A stretch of 64,000 bases of DNA from Chloroflexota bacterium (GTDB taxonomy: Bacteria > Chloroflexota > Anaerolineae > Anaerolineales > Anaerolineaceae): positions 623,638 to 687,637 of the forward strand of contig SLTK01000009.1 of NCBI GenBank assembly GCA_004347695.1. The letters are read 5' to 3'. This document shows positions 62,806 through 64,000 of the stretch, piece by piece. The translations under genes were made by a program, and so were the position numbers. The notes beneath the pieces were generated by a model that searched no databases, had not been told where the DNA came from, and saw only the letters and a program-made list of their open reading frames with translations. The first letter of the stretch is position 1. Each line of letters opens with the position of its first letter.

Positions 62806-63210
62806 ATGAGCCGCGGATTGAATAAAGTCATGATTATCGGCCACCTGGGCCGCGATCCCGAAATGCGCTATACGCCTTCCGGCAGACCGGTAACAACCTT
62901 CACGGTTGCCACCAGCCGCACCTGGAACACCGCTGACGGCGAACGCCACACCGAGACAGAGTGGTTTAACATCGTCACCTGGGGTAACCTGGCGGAAATT
63001 TGCAAGCAATACCTGACCAAAGGCCAACAGGTCTATATCGAAGGCCGCTTGCAGACCCGGAAATGGGATGACGCCGAAGGCAATAAGCACAGCACCGTCG
63101 AAGTCGTTGCCAGTGAAATGATGATGCTTGGAGAACGCCGTGACATTAATACCAACGCTCCCGCTGAGCCCATAGAAGGCGAAGAAGCGGACAGCGAGTA
63201 CCCTTTTTAG
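62806..63210 (+). CDS. ssb: Single-stranded DNA-binding protein
   Basis: 134 residues. The OB-fold starts SRGLNKVMIIGHLGRDPEMRY, then PVTTFTVATSRTW, TEWFNIVTWGNLAEICKQYL and GQQVYIEGRLQTRKWDD. The acidic C-terminal tail ends in DSEYPF, a variant of the DDIPF partner-binding tip. It protects single-stranded DNA in replication and repair. ATG 62806 follows AAGGAG. It lies 45 bases after rpsF and 12 before rpsR. Confidence 0.95.
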   Translation: MSRGLNKVMIIGHLGRDPEMRYTPSGRPVTTFTVATSRTWNTADGERHTETEWFNIVTWGNLAEICKQYLTKGQQVYIEGRLQTRKWDDAEGNKHSTVEVVASEMMMLGERRDINTNAPAEPIEGEEADSEYPF

Positions 63211-63222
63211 GAGTAAGTACGA

Positions 63223-63510
63223 ATGGCTGAAAACAACCAAAGCGAGAATGAGCAGCAAGGTGGTTATCAGCGCCGATTTGTGGCGCGCCCCAAAATCTGT
63301 GCATTCTGCGCCGATAAAAATGTATTGATCGACTATAAAGCTGTCGATATGCTGCGCCGCTACGTTACGGACGACGGCAAAATTCGCCCACGCCGGCAAA
63401 CCGGCACCTGTGCCCGCCACCAGCGCGAGCTGGCCCGCGAAATCAAACGAGCGCGCCACCTGGCCCTTCTTCCCTTCGTCGGTGAAGAATGGACCGAGTA
63501 CGTCCGCTAA
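63223..63510 (+). CDS. rpsR: 30S ribosomal protein S18
   Basis: 95 residues. After a polar N-terminal extension comes the family core [23 protein letters not shown], with CAFC, then [20 protein letters not shown] and [12 protein letters not shown]. It forms the S6:S18 heterodimer. It is the last gene of rpsF-ssb-rpsR and ends before a terminator. Confidence 0.95.
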   Translation: MAENNQSENEQQGGYQRRFVARPKICAFCADKNVLIDYKAVDMLRRYVTDDGKIRPRRQTGTCARHQRELAREIKRARHLALLPFVGEEWTEYVR

Positions 63511-63531
63511 AATACCATTAGGGGAATAACC

Positions 63532-63566
63532 AGGGCATAGGCCATCCGGCCGAATGCCCTTTTTGA
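63532..63566 (+). terminator. Terminator after rpsR
   Basis: AGGGCAT (63532-63538) and ATGCCCT (63554-63560) with an inner GGCC/GGCC pairing, then TTTTTGATTT. Confidence 0.8.
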
Positions 63567-63588
63567 TTTAGGAACGAAAGGTAAGTTA

Positions 63589-64000
63589 ATGGCTAAGACA
63601 CCCCAAGTGAAGCACGTCACCCGCAAACAACAAAACCGGGTCGAACGCGAACATCGACAACGCACGATGATCACTGCAGCAACCATCGCTATTGCGGCCC
63701 TGGTTGTGCTGATCCTCGGTTACGGCGTGCTCGACCAATTGGTGCTGCAGAAAAACAAACCGGTAGCCATTGTTGACGGTACAAAAATCAGCCTGGCTGA
63801 CTTTCAGGCGCGCGTCCGCTACGACCGCTACCAGTTGATTCAAAACACGCTGACTCTGCAGCAGTATGCTCAGATGTTCAGCTTCGATCAAAACTCGGCG
63901 AATTACTTCACCCAGCAAATTCAACAAAACCTGAGCATGCTTAATACTGAAGAAGTGATGGGCGATCAGGTTGTCGAAGAATTGATCAATGACGTCGTCA
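63589..64000 (+). CDS. SurA/PrsA-like peptidyl-prolyl isomerase or foldase, C-terminus cut by window edge
   Basis: The first 137 residues are visible. A basic cytoplasmic start (MAKTPQVKHVTRKQQNRVER) precedes one membrane helix (ITAATIAIAALVVLILGYGVL), then KPVAIVDGTKISLADFQARV, the N-terminal SurA-type segment of parvulin-like foldases. The catalytic rotamase domain would lie beyond the window. It works outside the cytoplasmic membrane in protein folding. ATG 63589 follows GAAAGGTAAGTTA, a moderate ribosome-binding site. Confidence 0.8.
   Translation, partial: MAKTPQVKHVTRKQQNRVEREHRQRTMITAATIAIAALVVLILGYGVLDQLVLQKNKPVAIVDGTKISLADFQARVRYDRYQLIQNTLTLQQYAQMFSFDQNSANYFTQQIQQNLSMLNTEEVMGDQVVEELINDVV

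Noticed and set aside
62338..63459. A 373-codon minus-strand frame opposite rpsF-ssb-rpsR
   Set aside because: The three plus-strand genes are textbook matches in the usual order, and no promoter or domain supports the antisense frame.

Overview
The window looks like chromosomal DNA of a member of the Chloroflexota, most likely class Anaerolineae. This is inference from gene content and protein style: a Flp/Tad pilus locus with a response-regulator-fused CpaE, an SPFH protein with an excisionase-like tail, a polyphosphate glucokinase, a type 2 IPP isomerase beside a polyprenyl synthetase, an EF-P with arginine at the tip, and intergenic GTAG-headed palindromes. The DNA is moderately GC-rich and densely coded. 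I saw no rRNA, tRNA, CRISPR array or prophage.

Layout. 1-8.4 kb: a partial alpha-oxoamine synthase, a ROK sugar kinase with an unknown membrane-anchored protein, then rpiB-tkt (pentose phosphate pathway). 6.0-9.1 kb: a copper operon csoR-copZ-copA on the minus strand, with a consensus promoter and a G/C-run operator. 9.2-12.1 kb: a divergent plus-strand operon of a TlpA-like thioredoxin, an Lgt-like membrane protein, a pteridine-reductase-like SDR and a FolB-FolK fusion. folE follows on the other strand after a repeat-filled gap. 13.3-19.5 kb: prenyl synthetase and fni, an acyl carrier protein, sucCD, and an SPFH protein with an unknown partner. 19.8-26.5 kb: Tad pilus locus (two tandem flp pilins, cpaB, cpaE, cpaF/tadA, tadB, tadC). 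26.6-32.4 kb: comFC, hpf, efp, a Cys-rich protein, a HAD-DinB fusion and ftsH. 32.9-35.9 kb: acyl-CoA ligase, miaA, yraN. 36.1-43.6 kb: cinA, an amidohydrolase-CYTH fusion, and the glycogen genes glgA-glgC-malQ. 43.6-51.1 kb: EamA transporter, ferredoxin, aspartase/fumarase, ppgK, mltG, ruvX, a baseplate-J-like membrane protein and a pseudouridine synthase. 51.2-60.2 kb: a lipoprotein and a five-gene nucleic-acid-processing cluster. 60.3-64 kb: an FAD oxidoreductase, a repeat island with a REP-associated transposase, rpsF-ssb-rpsR, and a partial SurA-like foldase.

The most interesting block is 52.1-60.2 kb. A DnaQ-like exonuclease, a UvrD-like protein with a good Walker A but a poor Walker B, a complete UvrD-type helicase, a stand-alone RecB-type nuclease with a four-cysteine iron-staple pattern, and RecJ are packed head to tail. 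I read the middle three as a three-subunit AddAB/RecBCD-type helicase-nuclease whose parts, fused in AddAB, are separate genes.

The second is 61.5-62.3 kb. A RAYT (REP-associated tyrosine transposase) gene sits among GTAG-headed hairpins and next to a 119-bp MITE-like element with perfect 16-bp terminal inverted repeats. A decayed copy of one end of that element lies at 32.4 kb, and similar GTAG-headed palindromes lie at 12.4 kb. Other points are domain fusions (HAD-DinB, amidohydrolase-CYTH), a degenerate CinA C-terminal domain, an Lgt-like protein lacking the catalytic histidine motif, and a PTR1-type Asp-Tyr-Lys SDR inside a folate operon.
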